Assembly (NCBI GenBank): GCA_963921355.3
Contig: OZ001190.1
Span: forward strand, 4,898,001-4,962,000
Source: CAWUEZ02 sp963921355
GTDB lineage: Bacteria > Pseudomonadota > Alphaproteobacteria > Thalassobaculales > Thalassobaculaceae
DNA length: 64,000 bases
Direction: 5' to 3'
This document shows, in pieces, positions 46,233-55,827 of this stretch (positions are counted from its first letter, which is position 1; each line of letters opens with the position of its first letter). Both the position numbers and the translations under genes were made by a program. The notes under the pieces are model-generated. The model did not search any database, had not been told where the DNA came from, and saw only the letters and a list, made by a program, of their open reading frames with translations.

Positions 46233-48191
46233 CTAGGAGGCCAATTCCGCGCGCGCCCTGTACTCCTCCAGCGCCTCCGGATTGGCCAGCGCCTCCACAT
46301 TCTTCACAGGCCGATCGTGCACGACGTTGCGCACGGCCAGCTCGACGATCTTACCCGATTTCGTCCGGGGGATATCGCTTACCGCGAGGACCTTGGCCGG
46401 TACGTGCCGAGGCGTACAGCCGGTCCGGATGCGCTGGCGGATCCGGGCGGTCAGATCGTCGTCCAGCGTGACCCCCTCGGCCAGGCGCACGAACAGCACG
46501 ACCCGGACATCGTTGTCCCAGTCCTGGCCGATCACGAGGGATTCCATGACCTCGGGCATCTGCTCGACCTGACGGTAGATCTCGGCGGTGCCGATCCGCA
46601 CGCCGCCCGGGTTCAGCACCGCGTCGGAGCGGCCGTAGATCACCATGCCGCCATGCTCGGTCAGTTCGACATAGTCGCCGTGGCACCAGACCCCGGGCCA
46701 GGACTCGAAATAGGCGGCGCGGAACTTGGCGCCGTCCGGATCGTTCCAGAAATAGATCGGCATGCAGGGGAACGGTTTGGTGCAGACCAGTTCGCCCTTC
46801 TCACCCACCACCGGCTTGCCGTCCTCGTTCCACACCTCGACCGCCATACCGAGACCGCGCTTCTGGATCTCGCCGCTCCAGACCGGGCTGATCGGGCTAC
46901 CGAGCACGAAACAGGAGACGATGTCGGTCCCACCGGAGATCGACGCCAGCTGCAGATCACCCTTGATCTCGCGATAGACGAACTCGAAACCCTCCGGCAC
47001 CAGCGGCGAGCCGGTCGACGTCATGGTCCGGACCGTGTCGAGGCGATGGCTCTCCCGCGGGCAGCGGCCGATCTTCTTCAGGTGGTCGATGTACTTCGCC
47101 GAGGTGCCGAACAGGGTCATGCCCTCTCCGTCGGCATAGTCGAACAGGATGTCCGGGTGCGGATGGAACGGCGACCCGTCATACAGCAGCAGCGTCGCCT
47201 CGGCCGCCAGTCCCGAGACCAGCCAGTTCCACATCATCCAGCCACAGGTCGTGAAGTAGAATACCCGGTCGCCCGGCCGCACATCGCTCTGCAGCTTGTG
47301 CTCCTTGAGGTGCTGCAACAGCGTCCCACCGATACCGTGGACGATGCATTTCGGGACACCGGTCGTGCCCGAGGAGAACATGATGTAAAGCGGCTCGTTG
47401 AACCCCATGGCCTGGAAGGACAGGGCGGGCGGTGCGCCGTCGCCGAGATAGTCCTCCCACATCCTGGCATGGGCGATCTCGGAGATGTCGGGCTGGGCCG
47501 TCGTGTAGGGAACGACAACCACCCGCTTCAGGGTCGGCAGCTGGCTCGCGACGCCGGCGACCTTGTCGCGGATGTCGAGTTTCTTGGTGGCGTAGTAGTA
47601 GCCCTCGACCGCGACCAGCACCGTCGGTTCGATCTGACCGAACCGGTCCAGCACGCCCTGGACCCCGAAATCCGGCGAACAGGACGACCACACCGCGCCG
47701 AGCGAGGTTGCCGCGAGCATGGCGATGACGGTCTCCGGCATGTTCGGCATATAGGCCGCCACCCGGTCGCCCGGGCCGACACCGTCCGCCTTCAGGGCGG
47801 CCGCCATCTGGGCGACCTGACCGCGCACCTCGTCCCAGGACAGCCGCCGCTTCACTTTGTCCTCGCCCCAGAACACCATGGCGTCGTCGCTGCCGCTGCG
47901 GCGCAGGAGGTTCTCGGCGAAATTGAGCTTGGCATCCGGAAAGAACTTGGCACCCGGCATCGCCGCGGGGTCGCTGACCACGCGCGCACCCTTGTCACCG
48001 ATCACGCCGGCTTCGTCCCAGAGCGTGTCCCAGAACAGTTCCGTGTGGTCGACCGACCACTGCCAGAGACTGTCGTAATCCTGCGCGGCCGCGCCGTGCC
48101 GCGCGTTCACCGCTGCCATGAACGCTGAGATCTGGGCCGCTCCGGCCCGTTCGGGCGACGGCTCCCACAGTTTTGTCGCCTGGTCGGTCAT
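46233..48191 (-). CDS. Acetoacetate-CoA ligase
   Basis: A 652-residue ANL-superfamily enzyme activating acetoacetate with ATP and CoA. It allows use of ketone bodies and of PHB breakdown products. Motifs: IMFSSGTTGVPKCIVHG (P-loop), TTCGWMMWNWLVSGL typical of acetoacetyl-CoA synthetases, the adenylate-binding MTSTGSPL, YGRSDAVLNPGGVRIGTAEIY and the catalytic lysine in IPRTKSGKIVELAV. The N-terminal LWQWSVDHTELFWDTLWDEAGV is also characteristic. ATG 48191 has GGAGGA upstream. No anomaly was seen. Confidence 0.94.
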   Translation of the reverse strand: MTDQATKLWEPSPERAGAAQISAFMAAVNARHGAAAQDYDSLWQWSVDHTELFWDTLWDEAGVIGDKGARVVSDPAAMPGAKFFPDAKLNFAENLLRRSGSDDAMVFWGEDKVKRRLSWDEVRGQVAQMAAALKADGVGPGDRVAAYMPNMPETVIAMLAATSLGAVWSSCSPDFGVQGVLDRFGQIEPTVLVAVEGYYYATKKLDIRDKVAGVASQLPTLKRVVVVPYTTAQPDISEIAHARMWEDYLGDGAPPALSFQAMGFNEPLYIMFSSGTTGVPKCIVHGIGGTLLQHLKEHKLQSDVRPGDRVFYFTTCGWMMWNWLVSGLAAEATLLLYDGSPFHPHPDILFDYADGEGMTLFGTSAKYIDHLKKIGRCPRESHRLDTVRTMTSTGSPLVPEGFEFVYREIKGDLQLASISGGTDIVSCFVLGSPISPVWSGEIQKRGLGMAVEVWNEDGKPVVGEKGELVCTKPFPCMPIYFWNDPDGAKFRAAYFESWPGVWCHGDYVELTEHGGMVIYGRSDAVLNPGGVRIGTAEIYRQVEQMPEVMESLVIGQDWDNDVRVVLFVRLAEGVTLDDDLTARIRQRIRTGCTPRHVPAKVLAVSDIPRTKSGKIVELAVRNVVHDRPVKNVEALANPEALEEYRARAELAS

Positions 48192-48374
48192 GCAGTCCTC
48201 CAAGACCGGTCGGCCGATGGAACGGCCTCCGGGTCGGGTTCGGGTTGTCGCCTTCTACCTATAGCCGTCCGCCCCCCCTATGCAACGTCACGCCGCGCAA
48301 CGCCGCCCTGCGCTGGCGCACCGTGTGGTGGCGGATTTGGACACCACAACGCGCGTCGCTATGGTGGCGCCGCA

Positions 48375-49301
48375 ATGCCACCCCTCCCCTCGACCCTGGC
48401 CACGCGCTGGACCGCGCTGCCCGCCAACGTGCGCGGCGCACTCTGGATTCTCGCCGCCTCGATCCTGTTCTCCACGATGGCGGCCCTGGTAAAGACCCTG
48501 GGCGCCCGCCTCGACAGCTTCCAGATCGCGTTCTTCCGCTGCGCCTTCGGCCTCGCCGTCATCCTGCCGTTCATGGTGCGGGCCGGCCCGTCCGTGTTCC
48601 GCACCGACCGCCTGCCGCTGCATGTGTTCCGGGCGCTGACCGGCGTCACGGCGATGTTCTGCGGTTTCTACGCCCTCACCCATCTCCCGCTCGCCGACGC
48701 CACGGCAATCAGCTTCGCAAAGCCGCTGTTCATGATCGTGCTGGCGGTCTTCTTCCTGCGGGAGACCGTACGCTGGCGGCGCTGGACGGCGACGGCGGTC
48801 GGTTTCGTCGGGGTGCTGATCATGATCCGGCCGGGCGAGGCCGGGCTGGATCCGGCCCTGCTGGCGGCCCTGTTCGGGACCCTGTGCGTCGCGGTGGTGG
48901 TTGTGCTGATCAAGCGGCTGTCGACCACCGAGGCGCCGCTGACCATCCTGTTCACCTTCGGAGTGGTGTCGACACTGGTCTCGGCGATCCCGGCGGCCCT
49001 GGTCTGGCGCATGCCAACCGCGGAAGAGCTGATCCTGCTGGTACTGGTGGGCGCGCTCGGTGCGGCCGGGCAGTCCTGCGGCATCCGCGGCTTCCGGGTC
49101 GGCGAAGCGACCGCCGTCGTGCCCTTCGACTACTCGCGCCTGCTGTTCGCGGGCGCTTTCGGATACATGCTGTTCGGGGACATTCCGACCGTCCACACCG
49201 TCATCGGTGCCGGCCTGATCGTGGCTTCGACCCTGTACATCGCCCTGCGCGAGGCGAAGCTCGGAAGAAGACGGCCTAGGGAGGAGGCTTCCCCTCCCTA
49301 G
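48375..49301 (+). CDS. DMT-family (EamA) transporter
   Basis: A 308-residue inner-membrane permease with ten hydrophobic helices arranged as two EamA repeats. The first repeat is about 20-150 (ALWILAASILFSTMAALVKTLG, ALTHLPLADATAISFAKPLF) and the second about 165-290 (QSCGIRGFRVGEATAVVPFDYSRLLFAGAFGYMLF). The substrate is unknown; the family exports amino acids, nucleobases or drugs. ATG 48375 is the only sensible start. The gene converges with the O-acetylhomoserine sulfhydrylase gene, 12 bases apart. Confidence 0.9.
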   Translation: MPPLPSTLATRWTALPANVRGALWILAASILFSTMAALVKTLGARLDSFQIAFFRCAFGLAVILPFMVRAGPSVFRTDRLPLHVFRALTGVTAMFCGFYALTHLPLADATAISFAKPLFMIVLAVFFLRETVRWRRWTATAVGFVGVLIMIRPGEAGLDPALLAALFGTLCVAVVVVLIKRLSTTEAPLTILFTFGVVSTLVSAIPAALVWRMPTAEELILLVLVGALGAAGQSCGIRGFRVGEATAVVPFDYSRLLFAGAFGYMLFGDIPTVHTVIGAGLIVASTLYIALREAKLGRRRPREEASPP

Positions 49302-49313
49302 GCTGAGCAACCG

Positions 49314-50633
49314 TTACTCGGCGGCGGTCGCCACCGCCGCACCGACCCCGTCAAGGGCTTGACGCAGATCTTCCAGGATGTCGTCGATGTGCTCGATCCC
49401 GACCGACAGGCGCACGTAGCCGTCGCTGACCCCGGTGGCGAGCTGGTCGTCCGGCGACAACTGGCTGTGGGTCGTGGTTGCCGGATGGATCGCCAGCGAC
49501 CGGGCGTCACCGATATTGGCGACGTGATAGAACAGCTGCAGCTTGTCGATGAAGGCGCGGCCCGCTTCCTTGCCGCCCTTGATCTCGAAGCCGACAAGGC
49601 CGCCGTAGCCGCCCTTCAGGTAGGTGTCGGCGCGGTGCTTGGCCTCACCCGATTGCAGCCCCGGATAGATCACCTTCTCGATGGCCGGGTGGTCGTTGAG
49701 GAAGGCCGCCACGTTGGACGCGTTCTCCGCATGGGTGCGGATGCGCAGCGGCAGAGTCTCCAGCCCCTGGATGAACTGGAAGGCGTTGAACGGACTCATC
49801 GACGCGCCAAGGTCCCGCAGCAGGGTGGTGCGCGCCTTGATGATGTAGGCCACCGGGCCGAGCGGCGCCGTCGCCTCGGTCCAGACCGCACCGTGGTAGC
49901 TCGGATCCGGGGTGTTCAGGGCCGGCTGGCGGTCCTTGAACTGGTCCCAGGGGAAGGTGCCGCTGTCGACGATCAGGCCGCCGATCGAGGTGCCGTGCCC
50001 GCCGATATACTTGGTCGTCGAATAGACGATGATCGCGGCCCCGTGGTCGAACGGACGGCACAGGATCGGTGCGGCCGTGTTGTCGACGATCAGCGGGATG
50101 CCCAGTTCGCGGCCGATGGCCGCGACTTCGGCGATCGGGAACACCTGCAGCTTCGGATTGGGCAGGGTCTCGGCATAGTACGCCCGGGTGCGCTCATCGG
50201 TGGCCGCCCGGAAGGCCTCGGGATCGGCCGGGTCGACGAACCGCACTTCGATCCCCTGGTCCTTCAGCGTGTTGGCGAACAGGTTCCAGGTGCCGCCGTA
50301 GAGGTCGGTCGAGCTGACGACGTTGTCGCCGGCCTTGGCGAGGTTCTGGATCGCGAACGCGCTGGCCGCCTGTCCGGAACTGACGGCAAGCGCCCCGACA
50401 CCGCCCTCGATTGCGGCGATCCGCTGCTCGAGCGCATCGCAGGTCGGGTTCATGATCCGGGTGTAGATGTTGCCGAGTTCCTTCAGGGCGAACAGGTTGG
50501 CGGCGTGCTCGGTATCCCGGAACTGGTACGACGTGGTCTGGTAGATCGGCACCGCAACGGCACCGGTGGCCGGGTCGGCGCGATGGCCGGCGTGCAGGGC
50601 CAGGGTCTCGGGGTTCTTGGAGTTCAAAGTCAT
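49314..50633 (-). CDS. O-acetylhomoserine aminocarboxypropyltransferase (sulfhydrylase)
   Basis: PLP enzyme of the Cys/Met metabolism family making homocysteine (or methionine) from O-acetylhomoserine and sulfide (or methanethiol). The 439-residue protein has the PLP lysine Lys208 (YSTTKYIGGHG), SGQAASAFAIQ and the C-terminal SLAIHPATTTHSQL motif, which is typical of MetY-type enzymes. ATG 50633 is preceded by GGAGAC; the longer reading runs through the leader. The leader carries a SAM-II riboswitch (50778-50836) and a terminator, so SAM should switch the gene off. Confidence 0.93.
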   Translation of the reverse strand: MTLNSKNPETLALHAGHRADPATGAVAVPIYQTTSYQFRDTEHAANLFALKELGNIYTRIMNPTCDALEQRIAAIEGGVGALAVSSGQAASAFAIQNLAKAGDNVVSSTDLYGGTWNLFANTLKDQGIEVRFVDPADPEAFRAATDERTRAYYAETLPNPKLQVFPIAEVAAIGRELGIPLIVDNTAAPILCRPFDHGAAIIVYSTTKYIGGHGTSIGGLIVDSGTFPWDQFKDRQPALNTPDPSYHGAVWTEATAPLGPVAYIIKARTTLLRDLGASMSPFNAFQFIQGLETLPLRIRTHAENASNVAAFLNDHPAIEKVIYPGLQSGEAKHRADTYLKGGYGGLVGFEIKGGKEAGRAFIDKLQLFYHVANIGDARSLAIHPATTTHSQLSPDDQLATGVSDGYVRLSVGIEHIDDILEDLRQALDGVGAAVATAAE

Positions 50634-50737
50634 CGGTCGTCTCCGTTTTAGCTGTCGTCGGGCACAACGCCCGGGTTCGGTGTCGAGACCAAACGCAGCC
50701 TGGGACGGAAGAAACGGAGACCGGGACGCCGTGGCAC

Positions 50738-50767
50738 AAAAAAACCCGCCACGACGAGCCGGCGGGT
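50738..50767 (-). terminator. Riboswitch-linked intrinsic terminator (attenuator)
   Basis: On the minus strand, ACCCGCC (complement of 50761-50767) pairs with GGCGGGT (complement of 50744-50750) and is followed by seven T residues (50738-50744). It lies between the SAM-II aptamer and the start codon, so it probably executes the SAM response. Confidence 0.85.
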
Positions 50768-50777
50768 CCGAAACGAC

Positions 50778-50836
50778 CGCCGCTTTAGCTGCATTTGTAA
50801 CGCGCCCGCAAGCTGGAGGCTCAAATCGGCGCGGTG
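50778..50836 (-). ncRNA. SAM-II riboswitch
   Basis: Read on the minus strand, the segment contains CGCGCCGATTTGA, then CTTGCGGGCGCG, then TTACAAATGCAGCTAAAGCGG. This is the H-type pseudoknot pattern of the SAM-II class: CGCGCC pairs with GGCGCG to make P1, and AAATG and GCTAAA are the conserved loop bases. The location is upstream of a MetY-type gene, its usual place in alphaproteobacteria. Confidence 0.9.
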
Positions 50837-50922
50837 ATGGGAGACAACACCCCAATCACCGCGCTGTCAATCGGCAATCGTTGGGAGGTCGGCTATCGTG
50901 ACCGCTCCCGGGAAAGGACGCG

Positions 50923-51528
50923 ATGACGACGAACCTGGAAACCCTGCTCGGTCAGATCCGCGGCTGCACCGAGTGTGCCGCCCATCTACCCTTGGGCCCG
51001 CGCCCGGTTCTGGTGGTCGAACCGACGGCCCGACTGCTGATCATCGGCCAGGCCCCGGGCACCCGGGTGCACGAGTCCGGGATCCCGTGGAACGACCGAT
51101 CGGGCGACACGCTGCGCGGCTGGATGGCGGTCGACCGTGAAACCTTCTACGACCCGACGCGGGTCGCGATCGTACCCATGGGGTTCTGCTATCCGGGCGT
51201 GCTGCTCAAGCGCAACGGCAAGAGCGGCGGCGACGCGCCACCGCGCCCGGAATGTGCCCCGCTCTGGCACGCCCGGGTACTGGCCCATCTGGACCAGGTG
51301 GAGCTGGTTCTGCTGGCCGGCCAGTACGCCCAGGCGCACTACCTGGGGGACCGGCGGCACAAGACCCTGACCGAGACCGTTGCCCACTGGCGCGACTACG
51401 GCCCGCGGCTGTTTCCCCTGCCGCACCCGTCCTGGCGGTCCGGCAACATCATACGCAAGAACCCGTGGTTCGAAGCCGAGCTGCTGCCCGACCTGCGCGC
51501 ACGGGTGGGTGCGGCGTTGGCGCGCTGA
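50923..51528 (+). CDS. Uracil-DNA glycosylase family protein
   Basis: A 201-residue alpha/beta protein of the UDG superfamily. The first motif is LLIIGQAPGTRVHESGIPWND (about 39-60) and the second is LPHPSWRSGNIIRKNPWFE (about 165-185), with a His in the usual leucine-loop motif. The N-terminal CTEC pair recalls the family-4 iron-sulfur enzymes, but the second cysteine pair is not evident in the right place. Activity on uracil is therefore uncertain. This single-domain group is common in proteobacteria. ATG 50923 is used. Confidence 0.8.
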   Translation: MTTNLETLLGQIRGCTECAAHLPLGPRPVLVVEPTARLLIIGQAPGTRVHESGIPWNDRSGDTLRGWMAVDRETFYDPTRVAIVPMGFCYPGVLLKRNGKSGGDAPPRPECAPLWHARVLAHLDQVELVLLAGQYAQAHYLGDRRHKTLTETVAHWRDYGPRLFPLPHPSWRSGNIIRKNPWFEAELLPDLRARVGAALAR

Positions 51529-51535
51529 GGCCGCG

Positions 51536-53314
51536 TCAGACTTCGCGCTCGAGCTCGTCGATCAGCACGGAGATCACGTCGAGCCCCTTGTCCCAGAACG
51601 CCGGGTCCGAGGCGTTCAGGCCGAACGGCGCCAGCAGCTCGCGATGCTGCAGGGTGCCGCCGGCCGACAGCATCTGCAGGTACTTCTCCACGAAGCCCGT
51701 CTCGGCGTCCTGATAGACCGCGTAGAGCGAGTTCACCAGGCAGTCCCCGAACGCGTACGCGTAGACGTAGAACGGCGAGTGGATGAAGTGCGGGATGTAC
51801 GTCCAGTACACCCGGTAGCTGTCGTCGAACGCGAAGGCCGGGCCGAGGCTCTCGGTCTGGACCTGCATCCAGATATCACCGAGCTGGTCCGGGGTCAGTT
51901 CGCCGTGCTTGCGGGCGTCGTGGACTCGTTCCTCGAAGGTGTGGAACGCGATCTGGCGGACCACGGTGTTCAACCGGTCCTCGACCATGGAGGCGAGCAT
52001 CGCCCGGCGCCGCGCCGGATCCGTGGTCTCCCGCAGCAGCGACTGGAAGGTCAGCATCTCGCCGAACACGCTGGCGGTCTCGGCCAGGGTCAGCGGCGTA
52101 TCGCACATCAGCTGGCCATGGCGCGCCGACAGGACCTGGTGGACGCCGTGGCCCAGCTCGTGGGCCAGGGTCATCACGTCGCGGGTCTTGCCCTGATAGT
52201 TCAGCAGCAGATAGGGGTGGGCCGCCGGCACCGTCGGGTGGGCGAACGCCCCCGACGCCTTGCCGGGCCGGACCGGGGCGTCGATCCAGGCATTGTCGAA
52301 GAACCGGCGACCGATATCCGCCATGTCCGGCGAGAACGCCCGATAGGCGTCGAGCACGATGTCGCGCGCCCGATCCCAGCCGATCGACGCGTCATCGTCG
52401 TCCGGCAGCGGCGCGTTGCGGTCCCAGTGGTTCAGCTTCTCGACCCCGAACCAGCGCGCCTTGATCGTGTAGTAGCGGTGCGAGAGCTCGCCGTAGCGCG
52501 CCCGCACCGCCGAGGCGAGCGCCGCGACCACGTCGTCCTCGACCTGGTTCGCCAGGTTGCGCGCCGAGATCGGCCGGTCGTAGTGGCGCCATTTGTCCTC
52601 GATCGACTTGTCCTTGGCCAAGGTATTGGTGATCAGCGCGAACAGGCCGACATTCTCGCCCAGCACCGCCGACAGGCTCGCCGCCGCCTTGCGCCGGATG
52701 TCGGCGTCGGTGCTGGACAGCCGGTCAAGCACCTGAGAGGTGGTCAGATCCTCGCCGTCCAGCGGAAAGCGCAGGCGCGCCATCGTCTCGTCGAACAAGC
52801 GGGTCCAGGCCGACCGGCCGGCGACCGACTTCTCGAGCAGGATCTGCTCCAGCTCGTCGGACAGCTGATGGTCGCGATACGCGCGGATGTCCCGCAGCCA
52901 CGGGCCATAGTGCGACAGTTCTTCGGCCGACAGCTTCGCCTGGAGGTCGGCCTCCTCGATCCGGTTGATCTCCAGGGTGAAGAACAGCAACTCGGTTGAG
53001 ATCGCGTTCACCCGCTCCTGCATCGACTGGAAGAACCGGCCGACATCCGGGTCGGACATGCTGCCGGCATAGAGCAGGTGCGCGAACGACATGACCCGGC
53101 TCAGGACCTCGTCCATCTGCTCGTAATCGGCGATGGCACGGCCGAGTTCCGCGCCCGAAAGTGCCGCGACCTTGCCCTCGAACGCCGAGCGGAACGTGGC
53201 TGCGCGGGCCGCGCACTCATCCAGGTCGGCTTTGATCGTCGGGTCGTCCGGACCCGGATAGAGATCGGCCAGGTCCCATTCGGGAAGCGCACCCAGGGCA
53301 GCGGAGTCGGTCAT
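51536..53314 (-). CDS. pepF: Oligoendopeptidase F (M3 metallopeptidase)
   Basis: Cytoplasmic zinc peptidase that cuts oligopeptides of about 7-17 residues. The 592-residue protein has the HExxH zinc motif in TLAHELGHGVHQ (about 382), with the third ligand Glu in LAETASVFGEML about 25 residues later. The C-terminal YRVYWTYIPHFIHSPFYVYAYAFG segment is characteristic of bacterial PepF/M3. ATG 53314 (MTDSAALG) is used; an in-frame ATG at 53333 is the alternative. It is divergent from the acyl-CoA ligase gene. Confidence 0.93.
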   Translation of the reverse strand: MTDSAALGALPEWDLADLYPGPDDPTIKADLDECAARAATFRSAFEGKVAALSGAELGRAIADYEQMDEVLSRVMSFAHLLYAGSMSDPDVGRFFQSMQERVNAISTELLFFTLEINRIEEADLQAKLSAEELSHYGPWLRDIRAYRDHQLSDELEQILLEKSVAGRSAWTRLFDETMARLRFPLDGEDLTTSQVLDRLSSTDADIRRKAAASLSAVLGENVGLFALITNTLAKDKSIEDKWRHYDRPISARNLANQVEDDVVAALASAVRARYGELSHRYYTIKARWFGVEKLNHWDRNAPLPDDDDASIGWDRARDIVLDAYRAFSPDMADIGRRFFDNAWIDAPVRPGKASGAFAHPTVPAAHPYLLLNYQGKTRDVMTLAHELGHGVHQVLSARHGQLMCDTPLTLAETASVFGEMLTFQSLLRETTDPARRRAMLASMVEDRLNTVVRQIAFHTFEERVHDARKHGELTPDQLGDIWMQVQTESLGPAFAFDDSYRVYWTYIPHFIHSPFYVYAYAFGDCLVNSLYAVYQDAETGFVEKYLQMLSAGGTLQHRELLAPFGLNASDPAFWDKGLDVISVLIDELEREV

Positions 53315-53457
53315 ATTTCTTTTCCCAGTCATGACGTTCGACGACTTGGCAGAGCCGCCGTCCCAAGCGATATAGAGGCGTTTGCCGAACCCGCCAACCG
53401 ACCGGCACAACAAGACTGGCGGGACGGCCGGCAGCAAAGGGTGCATAGGGGGAAATC

Positions 53458-55251
53458 ATGGACTACGCAGCGGTCGCCAATCTGCCGACCATGTTCCTGG
53501 ACCAGGCCGACAAACTCGGCTCGCACCCGTTCGTCTGGGCCAAGCGCGAGGGTACGTGGCACGCCCTGTCCTACGGCGAGGCTCGCAAGGATGTGATCAA
53601 CCTCGCCCGTGGCCTGCGCACGCTCGGTATCGAGGCCGGGGACCGGGTCGTGATCGTGGCCGAGAACCGGCCGGAATGGGCGATCGCGGACCTGGCTATC
53701 ATGGCGCTCGGCGCCATCAGCGTGCCCGCCTACACGACCAACACGGTCGACGACCACCTCTACATCCTCGACCACTCGGGCGCGAAGGCCGCGATTGTCA
53801 GCACTTCGAAACTGGCGCGCCGGGTGATCCCCGCGGCGCGCAGTTGCGACAGCTGTATGGCGGTCATCACCATGGAACCGCCGGCAGAGACGACAGCGGC
53901 CGGCATCGACCTGCATGCCTGGGACGCCGTCATGGCAATGGGAACCGCTGCCGAGAACGACATCGTCGCCGAGGCCCGGGCGATCGACAAGGACGCCACC
54001 TCCTGCTTCATATACACCTCGGGCACCGGCGGGCGGCCGAAGGGCGTGATGCTGACCCACCGCTCGATCATGGCCAACTGCATGGGCGCCCACGAACTGC
54101 TGACGAGGATCGGCCTCGGCGAGGAAGTGTTCCTGTCGCTGCTGCCGCTCTCCCATTCCTATGAACATTCCTGCGGCCTGTTCTTTCCGATCTCGATCGG
54201 TGCGCAGATCTACTACGCCGAAGGGCCCGACCAGCTGGCCAGCAACCTGCAGGAAACCCGGCCGACCCTGATGACCGCCGTGCCCCGGCTCTATGAGGTG
54301 CTGCATGACCGCATCATGCGGGGTGTCGAGCGCCAGGGCGGCAAGAAGGCGCAGCTGTTCAAGGACGCCGTGCGCCTCGGCATCAAGCGCTACGAGGATC
54401 CGAACAGCCTGACCCTCGGCGAGCGGATCTACGACTGGATCCTGAGCCGGCTGGTCCGCGCCAAGGTGGCGCAGCGCTTCGGCGGCCGGCTCAAGGCCTT
54501 CGTCTCCGGAGGCGCGGCCCTGAACCCCGACATCGGCAAGTTCTTCGTCGCCCTCAACGTCAAGCTGCTGCAGGGCTACGGCCAGACCGAGGCCTCGCCG
54601 GTGATCTCCGCCAACCCGCCGTTCAACTTCAAGATCCACACCGTCGGCCCGCCGCTCAGCGGGGTCGAGGTGCGGATCGCCGAGGACGGCGAGATCCTGG
54701 TGAAGGGCGACCTGCTGATGAAGGGCTACTGGCACGATCCGGACACCACGGCCGCCACCATCGTCGACGGCTGGCTGCACACCGGCGACATCGGCCACCT
54801 CGACGAGGACGGCTACCTCGTCATCACCGACCGCAAGAAGGACATCATCGTCAACTCCGGCGGCGACAACATCTCGCCGGCCCGCATCGAAGGCAAACTG
54901 ACGCTCGAGCGCGAGCTGATCCAGGCCATGGTCTACGGCGACAAGCGCCCCTACCTGGTCGCCGTGCTGGTGCCCGACGAGAGCTATGTCGAGGAGTGGG
55001 CGTCGGCCAACGGCAAGACCGCCAACCTGTCCGTGCTCTGCGACGACGAGAGCTTCCGCAAGGACCTCGCCAAGGTGGTGGAGCGGATCAACGAGAACCT
55101 GGCGCTGATCGAGAAGATCCGCCGGTTCGTGATCGCCAGGGAACCGTTCACCACCGAGAACGCGATGATGACGCCGACGCTGAAGATCCGGCGCCACAAG
55201 ATCCGCGAGCAGTACTACGAGAAGCTCGACGCCCTGTACGGCCGGGGGTGA
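53458..55251 (+). CDS. Long-chain acyl-CoA synthetase (AMP-forming, FadD15-like)
   Basis: A 597-residue ANL enzyme that activates fatty acids with ATP and CoA. Motifs: FIYTSGTGGRPKGVMLTH (about 182-199, the usual TSGTTG with one Thr replaced by Gly), LQGYGQTEASPVIS (adenine site), GWLHTGDIGHLDEDGYLVITDRKKDII (hinge region) and the catalytic lysine near PTLKIRR. The length and GWLHTGD...KKDIIVNSGG pattern place it in the FadD15/long-chain group. ATG 53458 follows an AGGGGG ribosome site. A palindromic repeat follows. Confidence 0.92.
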   Translation: MDYAAVANLPTMFLDQADKLGSHPFVWAKREGTWHALSYGEARKDVINLARGLRTLGIEAGDRVVIVAENRPEWAIADLAIMALGAISVPAYTTNTVDDHLYILDHSGAKAAIVSTSKLARRVIPAARSCDSCMAVITMEPPAETTAAGIDLHAWDAVMAMGTAAENDIVAEARAIDKDATSCFIYTSGTGGRPKGVMLTHRSIMANCMGAHELLTRIGLGEEVFLSLLPLSHSYEHSCGLFFPISIGAQIYYAEGPDQLASNLQETRPTLMTAVPRLYEVLHDRIMRGVERQGGKKAQLFKDAVRLGIKRYEDPNSLTLGERIYDWILSRLVRAKVAQRFGGRLKAFVSGGAALNPDIGKFFVALNVKLLQGYGQTEASPVISANPPFNFKIHTVGPPLSGVEVRIAEDGEILVKGDLLMKGYWHDPDTTAATIVDGWLHTGDIGHLDEDGYLVITDRKKDIIVNSGGDNISPARIEGKLTLERELIQAMVYGDKRPYLVAVLVPDESYVEEWASANGKTANLSVLCDDESFRKDLAKVVERINENLALIEKIRRFVIAREPFTTENAMMTPTLKIRRHKIREQYYEKLDALYGRG

Positions 55252-55254
55252 CGT

Positions 55255-55349
55255 CCTTCGACACGCCCTGAACTCAGTTCAGGGCTGCTCAGGATGAGGG
55301 ATGAAAATAAGACCTCGTCCTGAGCAAGCGCGGAGCGCTGTGTCGAAGG
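55255..55349. repeat. Large REP-like palindromic element
   Basis: CCTTCGACAC (55255-55264) pairs with GTGTCGAAGG (55340-55349), enclosing an inner perfect hairpin (55265-55273 with 55277-55285) and an imperfect pair CTCAGGATGAGG / CCTCGTCCTGAG. This resembles the CCTTCGACACGCTCAGGACGAGG repeats scattered in proteobacterial genomes. Confidence 0.8.
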
Positions 55350-55356
55350 GCGATCA

Positions 55357-55827
55357 TCAAGCCCGGTCGATCCGGCACTGGTAGCAGTTGTTGGATGCCG
55401 AGCGGACGTGGACATAGGCGATCGCCGGATCCTCCAGCAGGGCCGCCGCCCGTTCCGGGATGGTCTCGGTCGCCACCACCTGGCCGGTGCCGTAGACGAT
55501 GCGGTCGTCGGCGCCGTAGCCGCGGATGATGTAGGTCGCCGATGCCAGCGCCGGCGGAATCCGGTCGCTCTCGGGATACCGGTCGGTCGGCTCGGCCTGC
55601 AGGAAGATCGGCCCGACCTCGGCATAGGGCTGCGGGCCCGGGAACGGCCGGTGGGCCAGCACCAGATAGGGCGCGCCTCGCGGAACCTGGCCCAGACTGT
55701 GCCGGCGGGGGATGCCGGCACCGTCGGAAACGCGTCGTTCGGGGATCTGGCCGTTGGCGTCCGGCGCACCGGACCGCAGGGCGTCGACGACATCATTCTC
55801 CAGGGCAACGAACTTGATTGCGGGCAT
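55357..55827 (-). CDS. DUF1203 domain-containing protein
   Basis: A 156-residue soluble protein. DUF1203 features visible are IKFVALENDVVDALRSGAPDANGQIPERRVSDGAG, LVLAHRPFPGPQPYAEVGPIFLQ, YIIRGYGADDRIVYGTGQVV and the C-terminal SNNCYQCRI with two cysteines. The family is conserved in proteobacteria and its function is unknown. ATG 55827 has a strong ribosome site (GAGGAGGT), which excludes the longer start. Its stop is 7 bases from the REP-like element. Confidence 0.9.
   Translation of the reverse strand: MPAIKFVALENDVVDALRSGAPDANGQIPERRVSDGAGIPRRHSLGQVPRGAPYLVLAHRPFPGPQPYAEVGPIFLQAEPTDRYPESDRIPPALASATYIIRGYGADDRIVYGTGQVVATETIPERAAALLEDPAIAYVHVRSASNNCYQCRIDRA

Noticed and set aside
45645..48128. 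827-codon open frame opposite acetoacetyl-CoA ligase and GGDEF
   Set aside because: It spans two well-supported genes on the other strand and has no recognisable motif; long antisense frames are expected at this GC content.
51380..52999. 539-codon frame opposite pepF
   Set aside because: A shadow frame; the other strand has HELGH and full PepF features.
53329..55197. 622-codon frame opposite the acyl-CoA ligase
   Set aside because: A shadow frame with no domain signature.
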